The translations under genes and the position numbers were made by a program. Shown piece after piece: positions 18,583-27,628 of a stretch of 64,000 nucleotides of DNA. The stretch's first letter is position 1. Every line of letters begins with the position of its first letter. The DNA is taken from assembly GCF_004139715.1 (NCBI RefSeq), contig NZ_CP035544.1, positions 930,001 to 994,000 on the forward strand, written 5' to 3'. Source of the DNA: Muriicola soli. GTDB taxonomy: Bacteria > Bacteroidota > Bacteroidia > Flavobacteriales > Flavobacteriaceae. The notes beneath the pieces are model-generated. The model worked only from the letters and a program-made list of their open reading frames with translations. It searched no databases and had not been told where the DNA came from.

Positions 18583-18674
18583 ACTTCGATCCCCTTCTTT
18601 TAGTTTTAAGTTGATTTCTTGATTTGTCCAGGCCGGGGCCAATAGAATTATTTATTCAGCTTAGATTCTATTTT

Positions 18675-18682
18675 TATATTTG
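18675..18682 (+). promoter_or_regulatory. TAnnTTTG -7 box before the sigma-factor gene
   Basis: TATATTTG, an exact match to the Bacteroidota -7 element, lies 17 nt before the ATG at 18699. No clear TTG -33 element is found at the expected distance. The short leader suggests the sigma/anti-sigma pair has its own promoter. Confidence 0.5.
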
Positions 18683-18698
18683 CAGTTAATCAATCCCT

Positions 18699-19241
18699 AT
18701 GAATCTGGATTCTCTTGTAGATCGTTTTCAACATAAAGACATCAAGGCTTATGAGCAATTGTACGCCATGTATGCCGATAATATTACAGGGGTGATCCAC
18801 ACCATAGTCCGGGATGAATTTCTCGCTCAGGAAATCAGTCAGGACGTCTTTCTTAAGATTTGGGATAAGGCTGATTCCTATAACAAATCGAAAGGACGAT
18901 TTTTCACCTGGATTTTGAATATAGCCAGGAACGCAGCTATAGACGAACTGCGCTCAAAATCCTTTAAAAAGAATAAACAAAACCTTTACACTGATAATTT
19001 CGTAGGTATTTTAAATACTAGTGAGGAAGATGCATCTCCTCCCGATACTTCAATGCTTAAATCGCTGTTGAAGGACTTAAAGAAAAAATGTGTTTCTGTT
19101 ATTGAAATGCTTTATTTCAGGGGCTATACGCAAAAGGAGGTGGCAGAAGAATTGTCAATTCCCCTGGGCACGGTTAAGACCAGGAACCGGGACTGCATCG
19201 GCAAGCTTAGAGAAAATATGACTGTATTGCATGGACGTTAA
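18699..19241 (+). CDS. ECF-type RNA polymerase sigma factor
   Basis: 180 residues. Sigma region 2 covers about 20-90 (YADNITGVIHTIVRDEFLAQEISQDVFLKIWDKADSY is typical, as is FFTWILNIARNAAIDELRS). Region 4 covers about 120-175 and includes the helix-turn-helix GYTQKEVAEELSIPLGTVKTR. Region 3 is absent, so it belongs to the extracytoplasmic-function group. The stop codon overlaps the start of the next gene, an anti-sigma factor, giving a standard sigma/anti-sigma pair. Its target promoters cannot be read from the window, but the caspase/TIR genes upstream are candidates. Confidence 0.93.
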   Translation: MNLDSLVDRFQHKDIKAYEQLYAMYADNITGVIHTIVRDEFLAQEISQDVFLKIWDKADSYNKSKGRFFTWILNIARNAAIDELRSKSFKKNKQNLYTDNFVGILNTSEEDASPPDTSMLKSLLKDLKKKCVSVIEMLYFRGYTQKEVAEELSIPLGTVKTRNRDCIGKLRENMTVLHGR

Positions 19242-20010
19242 GGATTACATAGAATCGGGAATTCTGGAGCTCTACGTAGCAGGCCAGCTCTCCGGGAAGG
19301 AAAACCTGGAGGTTGACGCCATGGCTGAGAAGCATCCCGAAGTAAGGCATGAGATCGAGGCCATCGAAGCTGCTTTACTCGGTTTAAGCGGTGCAGTTTC
19401 GGGGGTCAAGGCTGTAGAATTTAATCGGATCAAGGAAAAGCTTGAAGGCGGCGAAAGCGATGTTATACAGATAGGTAATACCAAAACCAGTTGGTATACG
19501 TACACAGGTTGGGCTGCATCGGTACTCCTGGCAGTGGGCCTCTTATGGCTTTACAACAGTAATCAGGAATTGAGAAATCAGGTAGATGCAGCATCTGAGG
19601 AAAAGTTTCAGCTTGAAGTACAGATCGCAAATGCCAATAATTCACTTGAGCAAACTACTGAGCTTCTCAACACCATTCGTGAGAAAGGAATTTCTGTTGT
19701 TGATCTCGCAGGGCAACAGGTTTCACCAACTTCCTATGCAAAAGTGTATTGGAATAAGGAAGAAGAGAAGGTTTATGTAGATGCCATGGGCTTACCGGAG
19801 CCACCTCCAGGAATGGTTTACCAGGTCTGGTCATTAAAACTCGATCCGTTAACGCCTACCAGTGTTGGACTACTCGATGAATTTACTTCGGATAAAAATC
19901 GGATTTTTGCCCTTAGCAACGCGAATGAATCGGAAGCCTTTGGTATTACGCTCGAACCTGCCGGGGTAGTGACTCTCCCAATCTGGAACAATTGTATACA
20001 CTTGGCGTAG
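19231..20010 (+). CDS. Anti-sigma factor with RskA-like domain
   Basis: 259 residues, overlapping the sigma gene by 11 bp. The N-terminal part (about 1-75) is the cytoplasmic sigma-binding region; the LELYVAGQLSG stretch is typical of Bacteroidota anti-sigma factors, and no zinc-binding HxxxCxxC motif is present. One membrane helix lies at about 91-109, followed by a coiled stretch and an extracytoplasmic RskA-type beta domain (about 155-258, with GMVYQVWSL and LEPAGVVTLP). The family holds its sigma factor inactive at the membrane until a signal triggers release. Confidence 0.88.
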   Translation: MDVKDYIESGILELYVAGQLSGKENLEVDAMAEKHPEVRHEIEAIEAALLGLSGAVSGVKAVEFNRIKEKLEGGESDVIQIGNTKTSWYTYTGWAASVLLAVGLLWLYNSNQELRNQVDAASEEKFQLEVQIANANNSLEQTTELLNTIREKGISVVDLAGQQVSPTSYAKVYWNKEEEKVYVDAMGLPEPPPGMVYQVWSLKLDPLTPTSVGLLDEFTSDKNRIFALSNANESEAFGITLEPAGVVTLPIWNNCIHLA

Positions 20011-20032
20011 TTTCGTCATAAATTCAGTTTGT

Positions 20033-20067
20033 AAAAAAAAAGGGACTGCATTTGTCAATCCCTTTCT
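20033..20067 (-). terminator. Terminator for the 45-residue minigene
   Basis: The stem AAAGGGA (20039-20045) pairs with TCCCTTT (20059-20065). On the minus strand it is followed by nine T (20033-20041 on the plus strand are A). The long T-run on the minus side fits termination of the minigene transcript, and the hairpin may also act on the convergent anti-sigma gene. Confidence 0.65.
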
Positions 20068-20084
20068 TTGCTGTTGTAAACCTT

Positions 20085-20222
20085 TTAAATCAGTTTTAGA
20101 ACTGTAGGTGTCATTACACTGAGAATCATTTCCTTATGGGTCATATGTACCTCACAGATTTGATATACCTCTTTAGTAGAATCAATTTGCAATAAGCCTT
20201 TGTAGTTTTTTCTTGTTCGCAT
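20085..20222 (-). CDS. Small protein of 45 residues, unknown function
   Basis: ATG at 20222, TAA at 20085. The product is basic at the start (MRTRKNYKG) and then mixed, with one Cys, two His and four internal-to-start Met residues (QICEVHMTHKEMILSVM). No signal peptide or membrane helix. Support for a real gene comes from context: a perfect TAnnTTTG box 27 nt upstream, an 18-bp palindrome over that promoter and a strong terminator 18 nt past the stop, all in the right orientation. I do not recognise the family. The Met/His/Cys content could suit metal binding, but that is a guess. Confidence 0.5.
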   Translation of the reverse strand: MRTRKNYKGLLQIDSTKEVYQICEVHMTHKEMILSVMTPTVLKLI

Positions 20223-20236
20223 GATTTGGGATTTTA

Positions 20237-20257
20237 ATTTGATTTAAATCAAATATA
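20237..20257 (-). promoter_or_regulatory. FNR/CRP-type palindrome over the minigene promoter
   Basis: ATTTGATTTAAATCAAAT (20237-20254) is a perfect 18-bp palindrome and contains an exact match to the FNR/CRP-family core TTGAT-N4-ATCAA. On the minus strand the -7 box TATATTTG (20257-20250) overlaps it. A bound regulator would cover the -7 box and start site, which suits repression, though activation cannot be excluded. Confidence 0.55.
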
Positions 20258-20338
20258 TAATGATCTGTAGAAGATATCCATCCTCCTGAGCCCCAAAGAC
20301 CTACTCTGAAGACCGACGGCCGAGAAGTGTCGATAAAC

Positions 20339-20363
20339 AAAAAACCCCTTCCGGAGAAGGGGC
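20339..20363 (-). terminator. Terminator after the receiver-GT2 fusion gene
   Basis: CCCCTTC (20345-20351), loop CGGA, GAAGGGG (20356-20362). On the minus strand it ends in a T-run (20339-20344 are A on the plus strand). It sits 18 nt past the stop of the receiver-glycosyltransferase gene. Confidence 0.85.
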
Positions 20364-20379
20364 CATAGTTTGGTTTACC

Positions 20380-21525
20380 TTATGCTCGATTGTAATGAAA
20401 GGCGATTTGTCCAAGTTGCCCGATAATCTTGACAGAGTCTTTCATGGAAAGTTTAGACCCATCAGCATGTATCCATCGTTTTAAAGGTTGCTCACAAATG
20501 AGCTTCCTGGCCTGGTCTTTCCCGTAGAATTTCTTCATTCGCATAAAGATCTCCACGTCAAACAACCAGCGGGTAATAAACTTTTTCTCAAAGATAGGGG
20601 CTACCATATCGCTTTTCATGATCTTGGCTCCACACTGAGTATCCTTAAAAGGCATCCCAAGTATGGTCTGAATGATCATATTGATGGTCTTGCTGATGAT
20701 CTTGCGCGCAGATTCCTTGGTGATATCAGCACCCATTCTGCTGATCCGGGATCCACTTACGATCTTAAATTCAGAATTTTCAAGGGTCTTCACCAATTCA
20801 TCGAAATCTCTGAAATCGGTAGAAAGGTCCGCATCAAGATATCCTAAATAGTCGTATTGCGGGTCCTTTGACAAATGCAGTATCCCCTGCCGAACAGCTT
20901 CGGCCTTACCACCATTTTTCTCACAATTATAAACGCTGATGGTATCTTCATTTCCCTTTCGGAGTTCATTTAAGACCTCAAGAGTGTTATCAGTACTCCC
21001 GTCATTTACAAAACAAAGGTGGTATCCCAGATTTTCAGTAGCGAATTTCTGGAATACAGCACTCGAAAGTCGTTCTTCCTCGTTGTAACACGGAATCACG
21101 ATTCCCACACAATACTTTTGCAGAACCTGGTTGTTTTGAGCAGATCTTTCCCCGGCTGGGAGGGTACACATTCCGAGAATACGATCGATCCGTGCTGCCA
21201 TCTCATTGAGGCTCACCGGCTTCTTCATATAATCATTTATGCCCAGGTCAAATCCGTCAACGATGATCTTTTCATCTGTATTTCCTGATAAAACAAGAAC
21301 AGGGGTGTCATCAGACTTAGAGATCCTGATATACTTTACTACATCAAGTCCGCTCATACCCGGCATGTTGATATCTACAATGACCAGGTCTGGATTAAAC
21401 TCATCATATAGGGCAATCCCTTTTTCTCCGGTATCGGCGATCCTGACTTCGAATCCCAATTCGGCAAGTTTTTTTTCTACAGACAGCAAGATGAGTTGCT
21501 GGTCGTCAATGGCTAAAATTTTCAT
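20380..21525 (-). CDS. Response regulator receiver fused to a family 2 glycosyltransferase
   Basis: 381 residues in two domains. Residues 1-118 are a receiver domain: acidic pair Asp7/Asp8, phospho-acceptor Asp51 in VIVDINMPG, switch Ser80 and Lys101 or Lys102 in YMKKPVS. Residues about 138-370 are a GT2 glycosyltransferase of the dolichyl-phosphate-sugar-synthase kind (VIPCYNEEERL, CFVNDGSTDNT, DADLSTD with the metal-binding acid cluster). Such enzymes transfer a sugar from a nucleotide donor, often to a lipid phosphate. The architecture implies that phosphorylation could switch the sugar transfer directly. The gene shares its upstream region, with 21-bp-spaced motifs, with the membrane-protein operon on the other strand. 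Confidence 0.85.
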   Translation of the reverse strand: MKILAIDDQQLILLSVEKKLAELGFEVRIADTGEKGIALYDEFNPDLVIVDINMPGMSGLDVVKYIRISKSDDTPVLVLSGNTDEKIIVDGFDLGINDYMKKPVSLNEMAARIDRILGMCTLPAGERSAQNNQVLQKYCVGIVIPCYNEEERLSSAVFQKFATENLGYHLCFVNDGSTDNTLEVLNELRKGNEDTISVYNCEKNGGKAEAVRQGILHLSKDPQYDYLGYLDADLSTDFRDFDELVKTLENSEFKIVSGSRISRMGADITKESARKIISKTINMIIQTILGMPFKDTQCGAKIMKSDMVAPIFEKKFITRWLFDVEIFMRMKKFYGKDQARKLICEQPLKRWIHADGSKLSMKDSVKIIGQLGQIAFHYNRA

Positions 21526-21590
21526 AGGTTAAGTATTAAATTCTTATTTGGTTAAGCGAATTCAGAGTTTATTTTATCTGATTTCTGAAT

Positions 21591-21598
21591 CAAATGTA
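21591..21598 (-). promoter_or_regulatory. TAnnTTTG box of the receiver-GT2 promoter
   Basis: On the minus strand this reads TACATTTG, a perfect -7 element, exactly 27 nt downstream of the nearest repeat motif (21626). No TTTG at the normal -33 distance is seen, which fits an activator-dependent promoter. Confidence 0.6.
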
Positions 21599-21625
21599 GC
21601 CCGACCTGCTCTCCAAAATGAGGCT

Positions 21626-21660
21626 GAAGAGATGAATGACGATTTTCTGTAGGTGAATGG
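21626..21660. promoter_or_regulatory. Paired 14-bp motif, site A of the polysaccharide regulon
   Basis: Two copies on the plus strand start at 21626 (GAAGAGATGAATGA) and 21647 (CTGTAGGTGAATGG), exactly 21 bp apart. The motif is the one found at 28951, 30691 and 36973. A 21-bp direct-repeat period is typical of LytTR-type regulators such as AgrA. The site lies between two divergent genes and could serve both. For the plus gene, TACCTTTA (21707-21714) is a possible -7 box. Confidence 0.6.
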
Positions 21661-21744
21661 AGGCCTTGTATCTGTGATCGATAATGGCCTAATACCACAA
21701 TATATCTACCTTTATAATGTTATATTTTCCTACAGGAATTAGAA

Positions 21745-24700
21745 ATGAAGCAAACAAATTTGTTATTGTTGCTTGCCCTTGTAATTGGGCTCGCGTTTCA
21801 TGGTTCGGCCTTGTTCTTTACACTGGAGTCAACTTATGACGCGCTTATTCATTTATTTTTCGCAGATCATTACGCCTCTCAATGGTGGGAACCCTGGGAA
21901 TATCGCTGGTATACGGGGTTTACGGTAATGGGCTACCCCCCGCTGGCGCATCAGATGATGGCGCTTTTTTCGTTTCTAGGCGGACTTAAGTTTGGCCTTT
22001 ACTCAGTAGCCCTGGCCGGGATCGTTCTTTTTATCACCGGAGCGTATCGCTTTGGCCTGCTGTTAACCGGAAATAGGCATATAGCTGGTTATACAGCTTT
22101 ATTAGCTGTTGGCTCTTCTACATTTATAGAAACCCTCCATGTATTCGGGCAGTTGCCAAGCATTATTGGACTTTCGGTCTTATTGCATGCCTTACCGGAG
22201 ATTTATGAATGGATAAGGACAGGCCGGGGTGTGAAACTGCTGATGGCCTTATCCCTTATCGCGGTCACCGTAACCTCGCACCACGTCACCCCCATCTTTG
22301 GGATGGTATTTTTTATTTTTCCCCTGATTGGGATGGCTATTATGGATGAAGCGCGGGAAGGCGTGGAAAACGCCAGACAAATCACATTTAAGGTATTTCT
22401 GACCTCCTTTAGAAAGCTCTTTTGGAGAATCGTGAGCTTTGGAATGGGATCTTTAGTCCTCATTATCGTGTGCATCCTGCCGTATTGGATCAATTCGAAG
22501 CAAAATCCTATCACCCAGGTTCCCATTCCCCATGGTTCCAGGGATAACTTTCTGGAAGTGACCTCTTCCGGACTCGTATTTTTTCTCATTCCTTGGGGAA
22601 TATTATTATTTCTTTTACCCTACATCTATTACAGGTTTTACAGCAAACGATATCTCTTCTTCGGTGTTTCGTTCAGTATCCTTACTCTGTTGGGAACAGG
22701 GGGACTACGCCTCTACCCAGAATGTTGCTTGGGGATACTGCCTTTAATATCCTGACCCTGGATCGATTTACCCTATGGGCTACTATAATGGCACTGCCGG
22801 TTTTTGCGGAGTTTTTATACCGCCTGGTTGAAGGTGACCTAAAGGAGAGCCTTAAAAAACGATATGGATCAATCTATCACCGCCTCTTAGGTGGGTTATT
22901 GGTGGGAGGAATACTGTTTATGGTCATTTTCACCATGAGTCTCGGCTATTTCAGACCGTCACAGCCCCAGAAGATCAAAATGCTTCCCATAGTCAATTTC
23001 CTGAACCAGGATATGCATGATCATTGGCGATATCTCACTCTGGGATTTGGGGATCAGATGGCCTGGTTAGCCGCACAAACCAACGCCATGACGGTAGATG
23101 GGAATTACCATTCGGCAAGACGACTTCCAGAGCTGACTACCAAGGCCATTGAAAGACTGGAAAATTCAAAATTCAGGGGAGTAGAAGGGATAGGTTCCCT
23201 GCAGCAATTTCTCACCGTCCCGGAGAAATACAATCTGAAGTACATTTTTTCCAACGATAAATTCTATGACCCAATTCTCTATTTCTGTGGATGGCAGCGA
23301 TTGCAACAACTAGAAAACGGTATAATGGTCTGGGAGCGACTGAATGTTCCGCCATTGCCGGCGATCATACCCAAGGAAGATGTGCCTTCCTATCTCAAAA
23401 TCATGTGGGGAACCATCCCTGTCCTGACGGTTTTACTCGCATTCTTCCTGAATATCCGCCTGCTCTGGTTCAGGGCTACTAAGCATAGACCACTCCCGGA
23501 GCCCGCTTATATGTACTCCTGGAATAAGCCAAATCAATTTCGCCCCGGCCTGATTAATCTAAATCAGCTATGGGCTTTACTCGTTTTATTGATCCTGGCC
23601 TATGGTGGATATAAGTTCTACCTGGAGAACAAAGCACAGAGATCCCCCGAAAATGTGGTCAGGGCGTATTACGATGCCCTCGATTTTAAGGAATTTGATA
23701 AGGCACATTCCTACCTGGCACCCTCTTCAGGAGTTTCTCTGGATCAGTATATGCTGGAAGTCTCTGTTACGGACGGCCTCTTGAGTTCCTATGCTAAACT
23801 GGACTCGATAGGCGTGGAGCTGGTTTCTTCCTCAGACCGTATGGCCAGGGCAGCAGTACACACCGTCTGGATCACACCTTTGGAAACTATCAGGAAATCG
23901 GAATCACGCGGGCTGGTCAAAGAAGGAAGTAGTTGGTACCTCATCCCAAATCCTCCGCAAAGGGATATTCCCCCGGATCAGTTTCTGACCTCAAACACAA
24001 CAAGTTTTTATAACCATGGAAGGCGGAAAATTACAACTCAGCAAACCTACAACGAGGATGTGCTTGAGCAGCCTGTTCTGGAGGTACTTTCGGCTAGTCT
24101 GATAAAGAACGGGGATCAATATGCCATCATCGGGGAAATACAGAATCTGGACCGAGTCCCGGCCGATGTCACCCTGCAGGCCACCTTATACAACGAGGAG
24201 GACACGGCGCTTACGGCATACAACGCCAAGTATCACATCAAACACAAGCTGATGCCAAAGGAGGTCACCTCTTTCAGGATCAATTTCGAAAAGATCGCCT
24301 GGAGGGAGCAAGAGGAGGAGATGCCGTCAACCTTTGATCCTGCTCAATTCAGCCCTGTCAATCTAAAAGAGCTGCCCCTAAAATTTAACCTGCAGTGTGC
24401 TGCTAATGTAGCTATCACGGATCTATATAAGGAAGTAGCCCTGCAACAGCTGGATGTTTATGACCAAGAACTTCATGGAACACTTTTTAATGCCGGAGTG
24501 CAGGAAGTAACGGTACCTCAGGTACTGGTTTCCTATTATGATAAGGATCAAAACCTTTTATGGGTAGACCATAGCTTTATTGAGGAAGGGATTCGCGTTC
24601 AAAGGAAGCAGGAATTCAGTCATCCACTACCGGATTTGTCCAAAACCGAGGTCATTTCCAGGAATATGGCCAATTGTTTTGTAAACGGACTCCCCAATGC

Positions 24701-24830
24701 TGAAATATCCCATAAAATATTCCAGGAGGGGCGGCGGGATTACAAAAAGGAATTCCTGCAAGCCTTGCCCCGTAATTCATTCGAATTTATAAAAATAGAG
24801 CTTGACCATTTCATAGGTAATCCGAAATAG
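21745..24830 (+). pseudogene. Large polytopic membrane protein of the polysaccharide locus, frameshifted
   Basis: The reading frame breaks at a run of five G (22699-22703). With six G it would be one product of about 1028 residues: LLGTGG from the first part continues as TTPLPRMLLGDTAFN from the second. The N-terminal half has many membrane helices and glycosyltransferase-C-like features (YDALIHLFFADHYASQW, YTGFTVMGYPP, then HHVTPIFG). The C-terminal half (about 620-1020) is a soluble, probably extracytoplasmic region with an NTF2-like part (ENVVRAYYDALDFKEFDKAHSYL) and Ig-like beta domains. A lipid-sugar-dependent transferase or assembly protein is the best guess. The next gene starts directly at its stop, so they form an operon. 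An undercalled G is the likely cause of the break. Confidence 0.65.
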
Positions 24831-26048
24831 ATGAGGTATGTGATCTACATATTAATTGGCGCTATGGTGATGAGTTGTTCTGAGAAGGGCAACCCAGACA
24901 AGGATATTTCTATTACTCCCCTTGAAATTCCTGAAACTGCTGTTGCTGGCCAGGATGTTGTTTTTAGATTCGAAATGGATGGGGAGAAAAAGCCCAAATT
25001 ACTGATGAGCAATTCATTAGGACAAAGCTTGGTTGATGGCAACAGGGAAGGCGGTAAGTTGACTTTTCTTCTTCCTGCATCCTATTCAAATAAGACCGGG
25101 CCTTGCCGATGGATTGTATTAGTTGATGATTCAATCCATTTGTCAGGTGAAATAAAAATAACCCAGGCTCAACCCAATGCCATGATTGAGACCTATCTGG
25201 GTCCGGGGAACATCTATGTAGGAGGAACCGATCACAGCATGCTGGTTTCCGTCCCTACCGATGTTTATGACAATCCGTTAGCGGATGGTACAGAAATAAT
25301 GATAAATAAGCAGATCACAGATCTCAGGGAAAAATATCCTGTTAAAACGAATAGGCTAATTGGCTGGCAACGCTTCTTTTCCGGGGAAAAGGCCTCCCGA
25401 ATCTTTTTAGCTGTTACCTCAGATGCAAGTACCTCCAAAGAATTGACGGTAGATTCCCATGCTGCTGTTCCAGCTGATTTTGAGATCTTCTTTGACCGAA
25501 ACCACAATTATGCGGACGGCAATCAGGTGGTCAACTTCAGCACGTCCGTGCTCCGCGACCGTTTTGGCAATATTGTAAGCGATGGGACATTGGTTACCTT
25601 CCTGATCACAAATTTAGCAGGGAACATCCTGAAAACCCATGGGAGTACAATCAACGGAATTGCCAAAGCCAGGTTGCTTCACCCGGAGAGGGCTGAGGAA
25701 TGGAAGGTACAGGGTAAAGTAGCCGGCGCGGCAGAAAGTAATGTCATCACATTAAATTTTCTTTCCGTCATCCATTCTTTCCAATTGGATTGGGATGGTG
25801 AAATCAAAACCATCAGTATAGGGCCGGTTAACGGTTTCCTGGAACAGATCCAACCCGACGGGATGAAGATGCTTATAAATCTGTTTGATGACCAGGGTAA
25901 GCATGTGAGTGAATTTAGCGAGGTTCTCTCGGAAGGTTATGGCGAAATAAGTCTCAACTCTGCAGAATTCGACCCAGGATCCTATCAAGTGGAGGTAGAC
26001 CTGGGGGGAACGGTTCGTGAACTTAAAATTGAAATCAAGGATGAATAG
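24831..26048 (+). CDS. Lipoprotein with Ig-like/invasin-type domains
   Basis: 405 residues beginning immediately after the stop of the preceding membrane-protein gene. The signal peptide ends in a lipobox (VMSCSEKG, Cys16), so it is a lipoprotein. The rest is beta-rich; residues about 215-305 resemble a bacterial Ig-like repeat (DGNQVVNFSTSVLRDRFGNIVSDGTLVTF is the usual linker-plus-strand pattern of invasin-type domains). No catalytic motif. It overlaps the next gene by 8 bp. A structural or polymer-binding role in the polysaccharide assembly complex is inferred from the operon. Confidence 0.65.
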   Translation: MRYVIYILIGAMVMSCSEKGNPDKDISITPLEIPETAVAGQDVVFRFEMDGEKKPKLLMSNSLGQSLVDGNREGGKLTFLLPASYSNKTGPCRWIVLVDDSIHLSGEIKITQAQPNAMIETYLGPGNIYVGGTDHSMLVSVPTDVYDNPLADGTEIMINKQITDLREKYPVKTNRLIGWQRFFSGEKASRIFLAVTSDASTSKELTVDSHAAVPADFEIFFDRNHNYADGNQVVNFSTSVLRDRFGNIVSDGTLVTFLITNLAGNILKTHGSTINGIAKARLLHPERAEEWKVQGKVAGAAESNVITLNFLSVIHSFQLDWDGEIKTISIGPVNGFLEQIQPDGMKMLINLFDDQGKHVSEFSEVLSEGYGEISLNSAEFDPGSYQVEVDLGGTVRELKIEIKDE

Positions 26049-27573
26049 CCGTAATAAGAATCTATACAGGGCCTTGTTGCTCCTAGCTTTTGTGGGGATC
26101 AATGCTGCGATTCTATTCGGGATTGGCGCAATTTGGGTCTATATGAATTCGGGTGCAGATAAAGCCTCTATCCTCCATCTCACCGCCGGGGCAGAGGATA
26201 ATTATCAGCCAAGGATGGAATGGGAAGAATTGGAAAATGAGGGCAGGCCCATGGAACAACAAACCCTGCTCGATATTCAAAAAGATTATCTGCGGTCATG
26301 GTATGTGAGAAATGTGGCCTTTGCGAGCAATGACCCCTATGGTCTGGATGACTATTTTACAGATAGTATGCGCGTAAAATTAAAGCGGATTCTGGAATTT
26401 AACAGGACCAGTGGGACAACGGTAAAGCAAACTACCCTGGCGCATCATCCCAAGCTCGAATTTTACAGCTCGGATGGCAAACTGGTAGTCTTCACAGATC
26501 AGGATGTTGAATCGTTTAATGAGGTTTGGCAAGGCGAAGAAAAACTCCATACCGCCCGGCAGATAAATTCCTATCGAGTGCTGATGCTTCTGGAGGACGG
26601 CTTCTGGAGGATCAGGCATTTTGAGGAGATCGAAACACCGGAAGAAAATATCTCGAATCAAAGCGTTGTCAGCTCCGGAAATTTAAAGGATCTGAAAGGT
26701 GTAAACTATTACCCTGCACAAAACCCCTGGGATACTTTTGGCGTAGATTTTAATGAAGATACGATTGAAGCCGACTTTCAGAAGATCAATCAAATGGGAC
26801 TGAATACGGTGCGTATTTTTATTCCGTATCAGGATTTTGGAGAAGCTGAAATCAATGAGGAAAAACTTGACAAACTAAAGAAGGTGTTCGATCTGGCGGC
26901 AGAAGCAGATCTCTTGATATTGGTGACCTTGTTCGACTTTTACGGAGATTATGATCTTATGGACTGGAACAGGACACACAGGCACGCAGAAACCATCATA
27001 AGTTCTTTTAAGGAGCATCCTGCTTTATTGGGTTGGGATATTAAAAATGAACCTGATCTCGATTTTGAGTCCCGAGGAAAAGCTGGGGTATTGGCCTGGC
27101 TGGAAGAGATGATCAGGCAAATAAAGAAGATCGATCCGGATCACCCGGTAACCATTGGCTGGTCTTCTGCCAATGCCGCGAATAACCTGGCTGAACAACT
27201 CGACATTATCTCCTATCACTTTTATGAATCACCCGAAATGTTTGCGCCGTCCCTTTCTGAATTGCGCAGCCATATTAATAATAAGCCCGTAATGATTAGT
27301 GAATTCGGGATTTCATCCTACAGCGGCATCTGGAATGCCTTTACAGGTTCCGAAGAAGATCAGGCTAATTATTATTCCAAAATGGTTTCTCATTTCGAAA
27401 AGGATAATATTTCATTTCTTTCCTGGACCCTTTACGATTTTGAAAATATCCCGGTGGAAGTAGTGGGACGATTCCCCTGGAGACGAGCACCTCAAAAGAG
27501 TTATGGAATCATCGGCAATGATGGAAGGATTAAACCTGCTTATGAGATTATGGAGATGACACAAAAAAAATAA
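26041..27573 (+). CDS. Membrane-anchored GH5-like glycoside hydrolase
   Basis: 510 residues from ATG at 26041, which overlaps the lipoprotein stop (ATGAATAG). One membrane helix is near the N-terminus (about 10-35). Residues about 65-205 form an unrecognised domain. Residues about 215-505 form a TIM-barrel glycoside hydrolase of the GH5/clan A type, with acid/base Glu337 in WDIKNEPD and nucleophile Glu421 in MISEFG. These retaining enzymes cut beta-linked polysaccharides. Hydrolases are a common part of exopolysaccharide export systems, where they trim or release polymer; the tight operon with the membrane protein and lipoprotein suggests that role. A convergent terminator region follows. Confidence 0.82.
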   Translation: MNSRNKNLYRALLLLAFVGINAAILFGIGAIWVYMNSGADKASILHLTAGAEDNYQPRMEWEELENEGRPMEQQTLLDIQKDYLRSWYVRNVAFASNDPYGLDDYFTDSMRVKLKRILEFNRTSGTTVKQTTLAHHPKLEFYSSDGKLVVFTDQDVESFNEVWQGEEKLHTARQINSYRVLMLLEDGFWRIRHFEEIETPEENISNQSVVSSGNLKDLKGVNYYPAQNPWDTFGVDFNEDTIEADFQKINQMGLNTVRIFIPYQDFGEAEINEEKLDKLKKVFDLAAEADLLILVTLFDFYGDYDLMDWNRTHRHAETIISSFKEHPALLGWDIKNEPDLDFESRGKAGVLAWLEEMIRQIKKIDPDHPVTIGWSSANAANNLAEQLDIISYHFYESPEMFAPSLSELRSHINNKPVMISEFGISSYSGIWNAFTGSEEDQANYYSKMVSHFEKDNISFLSWTLYDFENIPVEVVGRFPWRRAPQKSYGIIGNDGRIKPAYEIMEMTQKK

Positions 27574-27606
27574 AATGGGCGCCGTTACATGAACAACACC
27601 CATTTC
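27563..27606 (-). terminator. Probable terminator between GH5 and GT4 genes
   Basis: AAATGGG (27573-27579) pairs with CCCATTT (27599-27605) around a long loop. On the minus strand the stem is followed by a T-rich stretch (27563-27575 are A-rich on the plus strand). It could end transcription of the GT4 gene. Confidence 0.5.
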
Positions 27607-27628
27607 CACTTAACCTAACCAAAAAAGT

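Noticed and set aside
20265-20278. CTGTAGAAGATATC as a further copy of the regulon motif
   Set aside because: Only the first seven bases fit and no partner lies 21 bp away.
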